A program made the translations under genes and the position numbers. Below the pieces are notes generated by a model. That model made no database searches and was not told where the DNA came from. It worked only from the letters and a program-made list of their open reading frames with translations. Below are positions 59,393 to 59,941 of a stretch of 59,941 nt of DNA, piece by piece (the stretch's first letter is position 1; the number at the start of each line of letters is the position of its first letter). Source of the DNA: an uncultured Prevotellaceae bacterium (lineage in GTDB: Bacteria; Bacteroidota; Bacteroidia; Bacteroidales; Bacteroidaceae); NCBI GenBank assembly GCA_902800585.1, contig CADCEW010000002.1:1-59941 (forward strand). The letters run 5' to 3'.

Positions 59393-59941
59393 TTACTTAA
59401 TCACAATCTTTTTGCCATTCACGATGTAGATTCCTTTCGTCGGATTCATGATGCGACGACCATTCAGGTCATAGAACACTTTATCAGAATTGTCCATTGT
59501 CCATTGTCCATTGTCAATTCCCGTCGTTCCGTCATCATCTATGTCGAAGAAGTTACTCAAACTACCACTATATGTCAGATAAGCCTTGCCTACGCCAAGT
59601 GTCTTACCTGCATTCAGTCTATAGAAGCCAACGCCCTGCGTACCCTTGTTCAGCACGAACGTTGTGCTTGGGTCAGCGGCTGTATGTCCTGCTGGATCGG
59701 AAACGCCATTCAGGTCGTTGCCAGTAAAGACGTTTTCACTGTTCGTTGATGTTAATGTCATAACGATGGGACTCGCTGTCGATTTCAGAAGAACAGCATT
59801 GTCCTTATTCACAATCTTGTCCGTTGTCAGTTCCGTCAGTGAAACCTTCGTGTCACTAAGCGCAGCCTTAAACACCTGCGTATTGGCATCAGCCTGGAAG
59901 TTGTAGCTCTCATTATAGAATGTCATCCAGTATTTCTCGTC
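59393..59941 (-). CDS. Secreted protein, C-terminal part (5' end outside window)
   Basis: The frame is open to the right edge (DEKYWMTFYNESYNFQADAN at the edge end), so the true start lies beyond 59941. About 182 residues are visible. They are beta-rich, with repeated short strands (VFKAALSDTKVSLTEL, LTYSGSLSNFFDID). The end VFYDLNGRRIMNPTKGIYIV, then a Lys-rich tail, is the C-terminal motif of Prevotella exported or surface proteins. A stretch DNGQWTMDN, encoded by tandem ATTGTCCATTG repeats (59494-59515), sits before this tail and looks like a repeat insertion. Confidence 0.65.
   Translation of the reverse strand, partial: DEKYWMTFYNESYNFQADANTQVFKAALSDTKVSLTELTTDKIVNKDNAVLLKSTASPIVMTLTSTNSENVFTGNDLNGVSDPAGHTAADPSTTFVLNKGTQGVGFYRLNAGKTLGVGKAYLTYSGSLSNFFDIDDDGTTGIDNGQWTMDNSDKVFYDLNGRRIMNPTKGIYIVNGKKIVIK

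Noticed and set aside
1-59941. Prophage, conjugative element or CRISPR array
   Set aside because: No integrase, structural phage genes, relaxase, direct repeat-spacer pattern or tRNA attachment site was found, despite sigma factors and an HU-like gene at the left edge.

Overview
The window is bacterial chromosome from the order Bacteroidales, most likely a Prevotella-type member of Prevotellaceae. Support: nearly every readable promoter has the Bacteroidetes -7 element TAnnTTTG; ribosome binding sites are weak; BspA-like leucine-rich repeat (LRR) proteins, a type III glutamine synthetase (GlnN), the DapL lysine route, a HU-like/smalltalk-type gene pair and a short lysine/proline-rich peptide gene are present. 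No rRNA, tRNA, CRISPR array, transposase or integrase was seen.

1-1.8 kb: end of an HU-like DNA-binding protein gene, an octamer tandem repeat, a smalltalk-like small ORF, an atypical sigma factor and an unknown gene. 1.8-9.7 kb: a compact sensor/effector island. It holds an ECF-type sigma factor with a predicted anti-sigma/C39-like peptidase/RyR fusion, a TIR-LRR protein, and a four-gene operon of a RyR protein, two proteasome-fold (Ntn-hydrolase) paralogues of which one looks inactive, and a DUF4062-TPR protein. This looks like an undescribed immune or stress-response locus.

9.8-34.9 kb: accessory region, largely AT-rich. It holds an AAA+ ATPase, a HAD phosphatase, a 2H phosphoesterase, an AddB-AddA-like helicase/nuclease operon ending in a NADAR protein, a PfkB kinase, a double-SIS protein, a pseudo-FtsK lacking Walker A, an unknown protein paired with an AAA ATPase, a WG-repeat protein flanked by two small paralogues, an ADP-ribosyltransferase-fold/NADAR pair, an RpoD-like sigma factor and LRR proteins. 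Eleven promoters here, and none I found elsewhere in the window, carry the palindrome TATACGTATA (one site is TATACCTATA) exactly 29 or 30 bp upstream of the -7 box, three times shared between divergent genes. This is the strongest unexplained signal and implies one dedicated regulator.

34.9-54.7 kb: GC-richer housekeeping nitrogen cluster. The leftward operon is amt, pyrG, a purF-like gene and asnB. The rightward genes are gltB-gltD-dapF-dapL, then glnK-amt-outer-membrane protein-glnN. Together they import ammonium, fix it through GlnN/GltBD, sense nitrogen through P-II, and spend glutamine on CTP, asparagine, phosphoribosylamine and diaminopimelate. 54.9-59.9 kb: two secreted carbohydrate-active proteins (a putative TIM-barrel hydrolase and a GH3 beta-glucosidase), a 43-residue peptide gene and the 3' end of a secreted protein with a sorting-type tail.

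All functions are read from motifs and protein-family knowledge; no database search was possible.
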